From contig JAETRU010000024.1 in assembly GCA_021769965.1 (NCBI GenBank), positions 1 to 45,335 of the forward strand: a stretch of DNA of 45,335 bases, read 5' to 3'. The number at the start of each line of letters is the position of its first letter. Position 1 is the first letter of the stretch. Shown one piece after another: positions 35,199 to 43,673 of the stretch. The notes under the pieces were generated by a model. The model had not been told where the DNA came from and did not search any database. It was given only the letters and a program-made list of their open reading frames with translations. The stretch is from Eubacterium sp. Lineage in GTDB: Bacteria; Bacillota; Clostridia; Peptostreptococcales; Anaerovoracaceae. The position numbers were made by a program, and so were the translations under genes.

Positions 35199-36590
35199 AT
35201 GAAAAATTTATGGGGAGGAAGGTTTTCCAAACAGATGGACGACTGTACGGCAGATTACAACGAGTCTATCAGCTTTGATCATGTGTTATATGAATACAGC
35301 ATTCGGGCCAGCATTGCTCATGCGACGATGCTGGGGAAGACAGGGATCATCACGGAGCAGGATGCCGATGAGATATGCAGAGGTCTTCGTGTCGTAAAGG
35401 GCAGGCTGGATCGGGGCGAGATCGAATTTGACATCATGGACGAGGATATCATGATGACCATTGAGAAACATCTGACTGCTGAGATCGGTGAGACCGGAAA
35501 GAAACTGCATACGGCCAGAAGCAGAAATGATCAGAATGTGGTAGATGAGACTTTGTTCCTGCGTGACGCTATCAAAGGTACTATGGAAAAGCTGAAAGAC
35601 CTGATGGCTGTCATTGTCCGGAAGGCAGAAGAACAGAAGGACGTCATCATGCCCGGGTTTACCCATCTGCAGCACGCCCAGCCGATCACCGTAGGTTTCT
35701 ACTATATGGCTCATTTTCAGGGGCTAGCCAGAGATTATGAGAGATTTGCGGAAAGCCAGAAGCGGGTCAATATCAATCCTCTGGGTGCCTGTGCTCTGGC
35801 AGGAACCACTTTGCCTGCGGATCGGTTCATAACTACGGAACTGCTGGGTTTTGACCGTCCGTCTGAAAACGCTCTGGACACCATCGGATCCAGAGATACT
35901 TTCGCAGAGTATCTGTTCAACGCGGCGCTGTGCATGGTCCATCTCAGCGGTTTCGCGGAAGAGCTTATCGTATTCAACTCTCAGGAATACAGTTTCATCG
36001 ACATCGACGACAGCTTCTGCACCGGAAGCAGCATCATGCCGCAGAAGAAGAACCCGGATATTGCTGAACTGGTCAGAGGAAAGTCTTCGCGCGCCATCGG
36101 AAATCTGGTGACCCTGCTGACCATGCTGAAAGGCACTTTCCTGACCCTGAACAAAGATTATCAGGAGGACAAGGAAGCCCTCTTTGATTCCATCCACACG
36201 CTGGACAGAACGATCAACGTATTCGCCCGCATGCTGGAAAATATCACATTCCGGGAAGATGTTCTGAAAGAGCAGCTGAAGAAAGGATTCATCGAGGCTA
36301 CGGATATCGCGGAGTATCTGGTATGCCAGGGCGTTCCGTTCAGAGAAGCTCACGAGATCGTCGGCAATCTGGTCAAGTACTGCGAGCTGACCCACAAGAC
36401 ATTCCCGGATGTAACGGCAGAAGATCTGAAACAGCTGGGTATCGGCTACGGCCTGACCGATCTGAGCCAGTTTACTGTGGAGAACTGTATCGAAAAAAGA
36501 AACAGTTTCGGTGGTACATCTTACAAAGAGGTAGAACGGCAGATAGAAGCCGCGAAAGCATTTTTGGAAAAAGAAAGAGAAAACCAGTAG
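35199..36590 (+). CDS. argH: Argininosuccinate lyase family protein 2
   Basis: 463 residues, exactly the length of lyase 1, and colinear with it: LHTARSRNDQNVVDE, GFTHLQHAQPITVG, INPLGACALAGTTLP and GSSIMPQKKNPD from residue 276. Differences run through the whole chain, so this is an old duplication rather than a recent copy. Like lyase 1 it departs from the usual NDQVATD (NDQNVVD). It is the last gene of the malic enzyme/GPH operon, whereas lyase 1 has a sigma-54 promoter. One of the pair could be the biosynthetic ArgH; the sequence alone does not decide which. RBS AAAGGAGGAA. Confidence 0.85.
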   Translation: MKNLWGGRFSKQMDDCTADYNESISFDHVLYEYSIRASIAHATMLGKTGIITEQDADEICRGLRVVKGRLDRGEIEFDIMDEDIMMTIEKHLTAEIGETGKKLHTARSRNDQNVVDETLFLRDAIKGTMEKLKDLMAVIVRKAEEQKDVIMPGFTHLQHAQPITVGFYYMAHFQGLARDYERFAESQKRVNINPLGACALAGTTLPADRFITTELLGFDRPSENALDTIGSRDTFAEYLFNAALCMVHLSGFAEELIVFNSQEYSFIDIDDSFCTGSSIMPQKKNPDIAELVRGKSSRAIGNLVTLLTMLKGTFLTLNKDYQEDKEALFDSIHTLDRTINVFARMLENITFREDVLKEQLKKGFIEATDIAEYLVCQGVPFREAHEIVGNLVKYCELTHKTFPDVTAEDLKQLGIGYGLTDLSQFTVENCIEKRNSFGGTSYKEVERQIEAAKAFLEKERENQ

Positions 36591-36622
36591 AGAGGCCTGA
36601 AATTGTAATTGTATAAAAGAAG

Positions 36623-36680
36623 CGCCTGACCGGGCAGCGTCTTCGATCTCTTCGACGCTGCCCGATCAGGCGTTTCTTTA
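36623..36680 (+). terminator. Terminator after the second lyase gene
   Basis: A long stem (CGCCTGA...CGGGCAGCGTC with GACGCTGCCCG...TCAGGCG) followed by TTTCTTTATTT. Confidence 0.9.
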
Positions 36681-36741
36681 TTTCTTTGCGATGCGCGTAA
36701 TTATAATAAAAAGGGTAATATAGAAAAAAATATAAAAATGC

Positions 36742-36770
36742 TTGAATTTCCCTTGAATATATTGTAAAAT
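36742..36770 (+). promoter_or_regulatory. Promoter of the PD-(D/E)XK-like gene
   Basis: TTGAAT (36742-36747), 17-nt spacer, TAAAAT (36765-36770); the ATG with AAAGGAGG upstream is at 36794. Confidence 0.6.
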
Positions 36771-36793
36771 ATGTACAAAGGAGGTATGCGACA

Positions 36794-37570
36794 ATGAACA
36801 GCAAAGAATATGTAGAATGGGAATTAGCGGAGCAGAAGAAGCAGGAACAATGGTGTGAACAGCAGCTTACCGGCCTGCCGGAGGGGAAGCTGAAGCTGGT
36901 GACCGCCAAGGGCAAACGGTATTACAGCCGGTTTGAAAATGGGAAATATGTTTACATTGGAAATAAGGATAAGGTGAGTATTGAAGATCTGCAGAAGAGA
37001 CGATTCTGTGAGACAATGCTGAAAAATATCCAATCTAACCAGAAGCTGATGACGGATTTTCTGAGACGTTACCGCACTATAGATCCGCTGGAAGTGATGG
37101 CGTCACTTCCGAAAACCTATCAAAGTGAGGCGATTTGCCGGCTGCCGACCGTTTACGATTATGAAAAATGGGAAAGGGAGCCTTATGACAGGTCCGACAT
37201 GATGCCGGAACGGTTGACCCACAAAACTTTGAAGGGTGATCTGGTCAGATCCAAGTCGGAGGCGATCATCGCCAATCTGCTGTATGACCGAAAGATACCT
37301 TATCACTATGAAGAAAATCTGATATTGGGAAATAAACTGATCGCGCCTGATTTCAAAATTGCGGTACATACAGAGAATCGTTTTAAGCTCCTGGAGCACT
37401 GCGGCATGATCAGCGATGCGGTTTACAGAGAAAAGTTTAAGCAGAGATTGGAACAATATATTCTGAGTGGATACATGCCGTGGCGAGATGTGTTTTTTAC
37501 CTTTGACGATGTGGACGGCAATATAGATACCAAAGCTATTCTGCTAATGATTGAGAATTACTTCTTCTAA
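36794..37570 (+). CDS. Uncharacterised protein with a PD-(D/E)XK nuclease-like core
   Basis: 258 residues. The C-terminal half shows a nuclease-like pattern: SKSEAIIANLLYDRKIPYHY (Glu on the first helix), then LIAPDFKI (Asp of the PD motif), KLLEHCGM (the D/E position) and a Lys-rich helix, with VFFTFDDVDG near the end. This pattern occurs in many hypothetical proteins of Clostridia and phages. The N-terminal 120 residues are highly charged and perhaps coiled. I cannot assign a biological role. Monocistronic; its stop codon abuts the tandem repeats. Confidence 0.7.
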   Translation: MNSKEYVEWELAEQKKQEQWCEQQLTGLPEGKLKLVTAKGKRYYSRFENGKYVYIGNKDKVSIEDLQKRRFCETMLKNIQSNQKLMTDFLRRYRTIDPLEVMASLPKTYQSEAICRLPTVYDYEKWEREPYDRSDMMPERLTHKTLKGDLVRSKSEAIIANLLYDRKIPYHYEENLILGNKLIAPDFKIAVHTENRFKLLEHCGMISDAVYREKFKQRLEQYILSGYMPWRDVFFTFDDVDGNIDTKAILLMIENYFF

Positions 37571-37752
37571 GTTCGGCAAATGGTTCGGCGCTGGAGAAGC
37601 AAAGGGCGAAAATGCCGAACCCGACCCCCAAAGTTCGGCAAATGGTTCGGCGCTGGAGAAGCAAAGTGCGAAAATGCCGAACCTGACCCCCAAAGTTCGG
37701 CAAATGGTTCGGCGCTGGAGAAGCAAAGGGCGAAAATGCCGAACCCGACCCG
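37569..37752. repeat. Three tandem copies of a 62-bp repeat
   Basis: Units start at 37569, 37631 and 37693 and differ by only a few bases (for example GGGCG or GTGCG). Each contains inverted arms GTTCGGCA / TGCCGAAC, so each could form a hairpin. 62 is not a multiple of three, so the reading frame rotates between copies and the tract is not likely to be coding. It begins on the stop codon of the preceding gene. Confidence 0.92.
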
Positions 37753-37817
37753 CTCCTATACCTGGCCCGCTCCTATACCTGGCCCGCTCCTATACCCGGC
37801 CCGCTCCTATACTCAGC
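37750..37817. repeat. Four tandem copies of a 17-bp repeat
   Basis: CCGCTCCTATACCTGGC-type units at 37750-37766, 37767-37783, 37784-37800 and 37801-37817; the last two are slightly diverged. A short CGACAGC duplication and GC-rich text follow up to the corA-like stop codon. Confidence 0.92.
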
Positions 37818-37846
37818 CGACAGCCGACAGCCGGCGGCCGGCCCGG

Positions 37847-38629
37847 CTAGAACCATTTTTTCTTCTTAAAGACCACCAGCAGAACGGCAACCAGGCTGAG
37901 ACTTATGCCTGCTACGAAGGGATAGCCGTATCTCCAGCTGTATTCGGGCAGATCCAGATTCATGCCGTACCAGCCAGCGATGAGTGTCAGCGGCAGAAAG
38001 ATGGAGGTGACTACAGTGAAGATCTTCATCAGATTGTTCTGCTCGATGTCGATCTGGGACTGGTAGGCCTCGCGGACGGATTCGATGTATTCCTGCAGAT
38101 GGAGAACGAATTCCAGCAGGCGGTCAAATTTCTTGTCGATGAACGCGAAGCCGGGGTCTACGGCCCGCAGCTCGTCAGTGAGAAATTCCATCTGTTCGTA
38201 ATATCTTTTTACCTTCAGCAGATCTTTGCGGACTTTTATGATATCCTTGATCCCGTTTTTACTGGGACTCTTTTCCATGAGCAGATTGTCCTCCAAGGAA
38301 ATGATCATATTCTCCAGCGACTCCAGTTTATAGACATCGTTGGCTGTCAGTTCCAGAAAGAATTCGTGGAGCTGCAGGATACCGCTGCCATCCACATCGA
38401 TATTCTGAAAGCTTTCCGCTACAGAGGGACTGTCCGTTACGACGATGAGATCCTCCGTACTGGCATATATGCTTACTTTCCTCTCATCCAGCCAGTGAAA
38501 TGAGAGGAAATAGCAGTTCTCGCGCAGAACCGTAAAAAAGTTCCTGCTCTCATCCATGCGTTTGACAAGATCGCTGCCCGTATATTTTTTCAGTTCATCT
38601 AATTTGTCTGATGTCAGTAATTTTTTCAT
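37847..38629 (-). CDS. corA: CorA-like divalent cation transporter
   Basis: 260 residues, shorter than E. coli CorA (about 316). A cytoplasmic N-terminal domain rich in long helices is followed by two C-terminal membrane segments. The signature YGMNL (GMN motif) lies in the loop between them, then a Lys-rich end. Transports Mg2+ (or Co2+/Ni2+). The start at 38629 follows the racemase stop codon by 10 nt and begins MKKLLTSDKLDEL; an upstream in-frame extension runs through the racemase gene and is rejected. The RBS is weak (AGAG), so translation is probably coupled to the racemase. Confidence 0.85.
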   Translation of the reverse strand: MKKLLTSDKLDELKKYTGSDLVKRMDESRNFFTVLRENCYFLSFHWLDERKVSIYASTEDLIVVTDSPSVAESFQNIDVDGSGILQLHEFFLELTANDVYKLESLENMIISLEDNLLMEKSPSKNGIKDIIKVRKDLLKVKRYYEQMEFLTDELRAVDPGFAFIDKKFDRLLEFVLHLQEYIESVREAYQSQIDIEQNNLMKIFTVVTSIFLPLTLIAGWYGMNLDLPEYSWRYGYPFVAGISLSLVAVLLVVFKKKKWF

Positions 38630-38639
38630 AATAGCTCTA

Positions 38640-39776
38640 TTATACCCAGCTGTAGATTCTTTCAACCCGGTTTCCGATGGTTCCGTACAGATATTCAAAG
38701 GTATTTTCGCAGAACTGTTCGATCTCCCACGTGGTGATCTGCTCGTTACCGTCACGGCCCACAAGCAGCACCTTCTGGCCGATCTGGCACGGGATGCCGG
38801 TAACGTCGGCGAAAGATTGATCCATGCAGCAGCCCAGGAGCCGGGTTCTGGTGCCGCTGACAAGTACCGGACCCTGCTGCCGCATCCAGCCGGGATAAAA
38901 GCCGTCGGCAAAGCCGAAGGACAGCGTGGCTACGGTCATAGGACGATCTGCGATAAACGCCCGGCTGTAGCCTACGCTTTCACCGGGCTGGATGTCGTGG
39001 ACATTGGTGATGTAAGCTCCGATCTCGCATGGCTCCACCAGTCCGATCGGTTCCCGTCCGTCCTCCATGGACATATGGCCCAGAATTGAAGTACAGGAGC
39101 GCACGTGCGTGGAAAATTCCCGCGCTTCCCGAAACCAGGTCAGAGCCGCAGAGTTGCAGCAGTGAATATACGCAGGATCAAAGCCTGCTTCCCGCAGCTG
39201 GGCGACGCCCTGCTGAAAACGCTGAAACTGCTCCAGCGCGAACGGATCGTAGAAATCGGCTGTAGAAGTCGCAAAGTGGGTGTAGACACCTGTAACTTCC
39301 AAATTATCTAAAGATTTCACCAAATTGAGGAGCTCATCCAGTGGCTGTCCGGGGCGGACGCCCAGCCGGTTCATGCCGGTTTCGATTTTAATGTGGACTT
39401 TAACTTTTTTCCCTGCGGAAGCTGCCAGATCATTTAAGCGGCGGGCAGTGACGGCATCGAACAGCGGGCACTGCAGATCGAATTCTACTACGGCAGGCAG
39501 CAGATGCTGGGGAATGCCGCCGATGACCACGATACTGCAGTCGATGCCGGCCCGCCGGAGCTGGACTGCCTCACAGACCGCGGCGTTGGCAAGGATCCGC
39601 GCGCCGCAGTGCTGGGTATACAGCTTTGCCATGGGAATCAGCCCGTAACCGTAGCAGTTTCCCTTCAATACCGGCAGGATCTCGGTATCCGGCCCGATAT
39701 GGGCCTTTACTCTGTTATAGTTGCGTATGACTTCATTCATATCCACCTTAAAATAGGCGTTGCAGTAGTTGTTCAT
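38640..39776 (-). CDS. alr: Alanine racemase-like PLP enzyme
   Basis: 378 residues, fold type III PLP enzyme. The PLP lysine is K38 in VLKGNCYGYG (normally VKADAYGHG), and the catalytic Tyr lies in VGYSRAFIADRP. IKIETGMNRLG and GVYTHFATS fit the alanine racemase family. The PLP motif and SFGFADGFYPGW are divergent, so it may act on another amino acid (for example serine). The ATG at 39776 has GGGAGGT upstream. It lies in a minus-strand run with a second racemase and a methyltransferase-like protein; a terminator at 39828-39859 separates it in part. Confidence 0.82.
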   Translation of the reverse strand: MNNYCNAYFKVDMNEVIRNYNRVKAHIGPDTEILPVLKGNCYGYGLIPMAKLYTQHCGARILANAAVCEAVQLRRAGIDCSIVVIGGIPQHLLPAVVEFDLQCPLFDAVTARRLNDLAASAGKKVKVHIKIETGMNRLGVRPGQPLDELLNLVKSLDNLEVTGVYTHFATSTADFYDPFALEQFQRFQQGVAQLREAGFDPAYIHCCNSAALTWFREAREFSTHVRSCTSILGHMSMEDGREPIGLVEPCEIGAYITNVHDIQPGESVGYSRAFIADRPMTVATLSFGFADGFYPGWMRQQGPVLVSGTRTRLLGCCMDQSFADVTGIPCQIGQKVLLVGRDGNEQITTWEIEQFCENTFEYLYGTIGNRVERIYSWV

Positions 39777-39827
39777 GATGTACCTCCCATGCAGAAAACG
39801 GTATGCCGCACAGAATACGCGGCGAAA

Positions 39828-39859
39828 GAAAAAAGGGAGCCGCAGACACGCAGGCTCCC
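39828..39859 (-). terminator. Terminator between the URO-D-like gene and alr
   Basis: Minus-strand perfect stem GGGAGCC / GGCTCCC (39859-39853, 39841-39835) followed by TTTTTT. No clear promoter is seen between it and alr, so read-through may supply alr-corA. Confidence 0.8.
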
Positions 39860-39866
39860 TCAAGAA

Positions 39867-40706
39867 TCAGAGTAACTCCAGGTAGTTTATGCTGCTGACC
39901 GAAAGATCTGAATCCTTCCGGCAGCGCTGTCCCAGAATGCGGACCCTGCCGCAGGCGGCCAGACAGGCGTCCTCGTAAGGAAGAGAGCCTTCCAGCTGCA
40001 GCTTCTTCCACTGTGCCAGTCCGCAGCCGGCCAGCAGGAACGAAGTCTTCGGGCACAGGTGGATGACACAGTCCGGATCCAGCTTTTCACACACCAGCCT
40101 CAGAAACGGTACCGTAAACCCTTCCGTCACCTGCCGGGCGTATTTCGGTCCAAGAATGTCCAGACTGCCCGGTGAATCCGTGTAATAGATGATACGCGCG
40201 CCGGTCTCTCTTATCCGTACAGCCAGGTTAGCCAGATCCTCCGCCGTCCGGGCGAAGAAATCTGCCATGACATCAGGATTTTTCCGCCAGCCCATGAGAA
40301 ACTTCATGATATCCCCCAGGCCGTTTAAGATGGTGACAGGCCCGTGGATCTCCATAGAGGCGTTCCCGCCGCCTTCGTTGATCAGCCGAAGGGCTGAGAG
40401 AGTCTCCGACAGACGCCCTTTGGCCGGGTCGAGACGGGGCAGATCCGCCAGCTGTCCTATCGACGTGATGACGTCAGAGGCCTTCCGCGGCCCCAGCGGA
40501 GAATCATCCAGCGTGACGCGCGCGCCCAGATTCTCTGCTTCCAGCACGGGGTCAAAGGGGAGAATGACGTTACTGCCTGCCAGCTTTGCCAGCTGCTCCG
40601 CGGAGCAAAGGGCGTCCGGCAGACGCAGTCCCTTCGACTGGGCGTCGTCTTTGGAAATACCGCTGTACGCAGCATATCTGCATTTGTAATCGATGAGTCT
40701 GGCCAT
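39867..40706 (-). CDS. URO-D family protein, probable methylcobamide methyltransferase (MtaA/CmuA-like)
   Basis: 279 residues of the uroporphyrinogen decarboxylase superfamily. A zinc-ligand HxC pattern (VIHLCPKTS), with further Cys near the C-terminus (CLAACGR), resembles methylcobamide:thiol methyltransferases rather than haem-pathway HemE. Typical family members have about 330-350 residues; this one is shorter at the N-terminus. Together with the divergent MttB gene it could move methyl groups from a corrinoid protein to an acceptor, but no corrinoid protein gene lies in the window. GAGGAGG RBS; 15 nt after the ornithine-racemase-like gene. Confidence 0.75.
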   Translation of the reverse strand: MARLIDYKCRYAAYSGISKDDAQSKGLRLPDALCSAEQLAKLAGSNVILPFDPVLEAENLGARVTLDDSPLGPRKASDVITSIGQLADLPRLDPAKGRLSETLSALRLINEGGGNASMEIHGPVTILNGLGDIMKFLMGWRKNPDVMADFFARTAEDLANLAVRIRETGARIIYYTDSPGSLDILGPKYARQVTEGFTVPFLRLVCEKLDPDCVIHLCPKTSFLLAGCGLAQWKKLQLEGSLPYEDACLAACGRVRILGQRCRKDSDLSVSSINYLELL

Positions 40707-40721
40707 GAGATGTCCTCCTCT

Positions 40722-41813
40722 TTACACGAAGACGATCTGCACGTTGCGGCAGTTGGTCAGATATACGATGGACGCGTAGTTGATGCCGAATTCCACGATG
40801 TCGCCCGGCTTCAGGTCCCGCTCAGCGTCCTCGATGTCCAGGATCGTATGGTCAGAGGAAGCGCCGATGACCTCAATGCCCTTGTCTTTCGGGAAGATCT
40901 CATCGATGCTGCCGTAGTCTACTTTACCGATACCCAGCAGAGCTCTTCTGCGGATGCCTCTGTCTACGTATTCCGGAGTATGTCCGAAAGCGTCGATGGA
41001 GATCTTGCCTACCGGGTGGGACGGCTTGTCCTTGACCTCGATGACTTCAGCCTTCAGCGTGTAGACGTCCTGATGCATCCAGCTCATGTCGTAGCCGTAG
41101 AACACGTCCAGGTCTCTTGCCAGCAGGATGCCTTCGCCCACTCTCAGCAGGTTGACCCGTTTCGGCATGTCTTTGTTGATGATCCTAGGCAGGGAAGTGG
41201 TCGCGCCGCCGGATATGTACTGAAGCTGTCTGCCGATCTTCTCTTCGATTCTCTCTGCGATGGCTACCAGTTCGTCCAGCTTGTCTGCGGTAGCTTCGAT
41301 GCTGCCGTAGCAACCCAGGTTGGTTCCTACACCGGCCAGTTCCAGGTTGGCCAGATCGTTTTCCACCATGACGGCTGCATCCACCATCTCGTCCTTGTCC
41401 CAGAAGCCTTCGCGCAGATCGCCAAGGTCTGCCATAAGGATGACCTTGTGGATCTTGTTCTGCCGGGCAGCGGCTTCGTTGAGTGTTTTCAGTACGGAAA
41501 CCTCGCTGTTCAGGCTGATGTCGCACAGTCTGACCACTTCATCCAGTTCGCTCATCATCGGAACGCGCAGCAGCAGGGTAGGCAGGTCGATGCCATATTC
41601 TATGGCGTCCTCGATCTGTTCCAGCCGGGAGGACGCGATCATTTTGGCGCCGCCTTCCGCGAACATTTTGGCGCATTCAGGAATGCCTGTGGTGCCTTTG
41701 ATGACGCCTGCGATATCGATGCCGAAATCCGCGCATCTTTCTACTACTGCAGCTACGTTCTCTTTCAGGTACTGCAGATTGATCTCTAATCTGGGATAGC
41801 TTTGTTTAACCAT
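40722..41813 (-). CDS. Alanine/ornithine racemase family PLP enzyme (Orr-like)
   Basis: 363 residues, fold type III PLP protein; PLP lysine K39 in AGVIKGTTG. The sequence order (VILMADLGDLREGFW, GTNLGCYGSI, SGGATTSLP, VIGASSDHTILD, FGINYASIVYLT) matches the Clostridial ornithine racemase family used in the oxidative/reductive fermentation of ornithine. Substrate may be ornithine or another basic amino acid. The ATG at 41813 has AGGAGAT upstream; an ATG 7 codons earlier is less well placed. It is the first gene of the minus-strand run and divergent from mttB. Confidence 0.85.
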   Translation of the reverse strand: MVKQSYPRLEINLQYLKENVAAVVERCADFGIDIAGVIKGTTGIPECAKMFAEGGAKMIASSRLEQIEDAIEYGIDLPTLLLRVPMMSELDEVVRLCDISLNSEVSVLKTLNEAAARQNKIHKVILMADLGDLREGFWDKDEMVDAAVMVENDLANLELAGVGTNLGCYGSIEATADKLDELVAIAERIEEKIGRQLQYISGGATTSLPRIINKDMPKRVNLLRVGEGILLARDLDVFYGYDMSWMHQDVYTLKAEVIEVKDKPSHPVGKISIDAFGHTPEYVDRGIRRRALLGIGKVDYGSIDEIFPKDKGIEVIGASSDHTILDIEDAERDLKPGDIVEFGINYASIVYLTNCRNVQIVFV

Positions 41814-41837
41814 GATGTTATCTCCTCTCATCACTTG

Positions 41838-41853
41838 AAATATAGCTATATTT
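41838..41853. promoter_or_regulatory. Perfect 16-bp palindrome between the racemase and mttB genes
   Basis: AAATATAGCTATATTT, 25 bp from the Orr-like start codon, in the 266-bp divergent gap 41814-42079. A candidate operator. The gap also holds a perfect TATAAT at 42015-42020 facing mttB, without a good -35. Confidence 0.45.
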
Positions 41854-42079
41854 TAACATCGTAAAAGAAAAGAGTCTATAAAGATTGTACATGATGTTTG
41901 GTAATTTTTTTTGCACGATGTGAGGAGATCGTTTTGAGAATTTTGTATAGAAAATTATAAACATTTTACCAAAACAACTGAATCCAGAGATAACTTGCGG
42001 AGGGGTTTTTAAGGTATAATTCAGTTATCCACAACTATCTAAAAAGAAAAAGAATGAAGAGAGGCTTAGGTAAGGAGTA

Positions 42080-43579
42080 ATGGAAAAGTTTAAATTTGAC
42101 GAAAGCCTGCAGCTGAAGATCCTTTCAGAGGAGCAGGTAAAGGAGATGCATGAGCAGGCTCTGCATGTTCTGGAGAATTTAGGTATTATTTTTGCGTATG
42201 ATGAAGCCCTCGACCTGTTAGAAGAAGCTGGTTGCACTGTTGACAGGCAGACGCAGAAGGTAAAGTTCCCGAGAGAACTGGTGGAAAAGTGCATTCTTTC
42301 CGCCCCGTCGACTTTTGATCTGTATGACAGGGAAGGAAATTTCTACTGTACTTTCGGCGACGGAAAAACCCGCTTCAATCCGGGCAGCAGCGCGAGCAAT
42401 GTGCTGGAAAGCGACGGCGACACGGTCAGACTGTCCAATGTAAAGGATCTGAAGCTGCTGACCAAGGTGGCTCAGAGTCTGCCGCATATCGACTTTGTTT
42501 CTTCTTCCATCGTTTGCGAGGAAGCGCCGGGCGAGCTGGGAAGCCAGTATCTGTATTATACAGAGATGCAGAATTCTATCAAGCCGATCATCGGCGGAGC
42601 TACTGACGCGGCTGGTGTGCCGAGAACATTTAAGCTGCTGACAGCTGTGCTGGGAAGCGAGGAGAACGTGCGGACCAAACCGTACACCATCTTCGATATC
42701 TGCGTCACGTCACCGCTGAAATGGTCTCATATCGGCGCGAGAAATATCATCGACTGCGTACGGATGGATATTCCGATCAATCTGATCTCCGCGCAGATCG
42801 CAGGCGCAACAGGACCGATCACCCTCGCGGGCTGCGTTTTAGAGCATACGGTAGAGATCCTGGCCGGTCTGGTGCTGGCTCAGGTGGTAAAACCGGGACA
42901 TCCGGTCTCCTACGGCGGCGCGCCTTGCATTTTCAATATGAAGACCATGTACACACCGATGGAAGCTATGGAATGCAGTATGGTCACTGCGGCTTATTCT
43001 CAGATGGGTCATTATTACGGACTGCCGGTCCACACCTATGCCGCCATGTCTGACGCCAAGGTAGTAGATTATCAGGCTGGCAGCGAAACGGCAAGAAGCG
43101 GTCTCATGGCTATGATGGCTGGATGCTCCAACGTATCCGGACCGGGAGGACTCAATGTCATCGCGGAGATGAGCATTGAGAAACTGGTCATCGACAACGA
43201 TTATATCGGTACTCTGAAACATCTGGAAAAGGGTATCCGGTTCGACGAGAGCACCCTGGCTGCGGATCTGCTGCTGGAAGTCGGTTCCGGCGGAAACTTC
43301 ATGACGCAGAAGCACACCATGAAGAACTATAAGAAGGAACAGAACTACAGCAACATCACCATGAACTATCAGGAGCGGGCATCCTGGGTCAAAGACGGCA
43401 AACCGTCCATCATGGACAAGGCCAGAGCCTATGTTCAGGAGATCGATAAGCAGACGATCTGTCCGCTGAGCGACGAGCAGAGAAAGGCTCTCGACGCGGC
43501 GTTCATCGAGGTCTGTGCTGACGCCGGCCTTTCCAGAGAGACGGCAGAGGATCTGATCAAAAAGTATGATGAAGCGTAA
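42080..43579 (+). CDS. mttB: MttB family (COG5598) corrinoid-dependent methyltransferase without pyrrolysine
   Basis: 499 residues, full length for the trimethylamine methyltransferase superfamily. No amber codon interrupts it, so it is a non-Pyl member. Such proteins demethylate quaternary amines (glycine betaine, proline betaine, carnitine, gamma-butyrobetaine) onto a corrinoid protein. Conserved stretches include GIIFAYDEALDLLEEAGC, INPGSSASN-like FNPGSSASNVL, CSNVSGPGGLNVIAEM and GSGGNFMTQKHT. The exact substrate is unknown; racemase neighbours point to an amino-acid betaine. AAGGAG lies only 2 nt before the ATG, with AGG further upstream, so the RBS spacing is unusual. Confidence 0.9.
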   Translation: MEKFKFDESLQLKILSEEQVKEMHEQALHVLENLGIIFAYDEALDLLEEAGCTVDRQTQKVKFPRELVEKCILSAPSTFDLYDREGNFYCTFGDGKTRFNPGSSASNVLESDGDTVRLSNVKDLKLLTKVAQSLPHIDFVSSSIVCEEAPGELGSQYLYYTEMQNSIKPIIGGATDAAGVPRTFKLLTAVLGSEENVRTKPYTIFDICVTSPLKWSHIGARNIIDCVRMDIPINLISAQIAGATGPITLAGCVLEHTVEILAGLVLAQVVKPGHPVSYGGAPCIFNMKTMYTPMEAMECSMVTAAYSQMGHYYGLPVHTYAAMSDAKVVDYQAGSETARSGLMAMMAGCSNVSGPGGLNVIAEMSIEKLVIDNDYIGTLKHLEKGIRFDESTLAADLLLEVGSGGNFMTQKHTMKNYKKEQNYSNITMNYQERASWVKDGKPSIMDKARAYVQEIDKQTICPLSDEQRKALDAAFIEVCADAGLSRETAEDLIKKYDEA

Positions 43580-43628
43580 AGCTTTGTTATAAAGAAATTA
43601 TTTCTCACATATTTACAGAAAGGAAAAC

Positions 43629-43661
43629 GTACAGGTAAAATCCCCTATCTTTTATCTGTAC
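43629..43661 (+). promoter_or_regulatory. Hairpin just before the antiporter RBS
   Basis: Arms GTACAGGTAAAA (43629-43640) and TTTTATCTGTAC (43650-43661) pair with one mismatch and a 9-nt loop. It ends two bases before the AAGGTGA Shine-Dalgarno, so it could be an operator or an RNA element tuning translation. Confidence 0.5.
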
Positions 43662-43673
43662 AAGGTGAACTTT

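Noticed and set aside
37571-37817. Tandem repeats as a CRISPR array
   Set aside because: Units are directly abutting with no unique spacers, and no cas genes are near.
37580-38503. Long plus-strand open frame running through the tandem repeats into the corA region
   Set aside because: It is antisense to the corA-like gene, the repeats rotate frame, and the product has no recognisable domain.
40710-41789. Long plus-strand frame opposite the ornithine-racemase-like gene
   Set aside because: A shadow of a clearly conserved PLP enzyme on the minus strand; no RBS or family match.
41899-41914. Possible third sigma-54 promoter before mttB (TGGTAAT...TTGC)
   Set aside because: GG and GC are 11 nt apart rather than the required 10 and the -24 half is poor.
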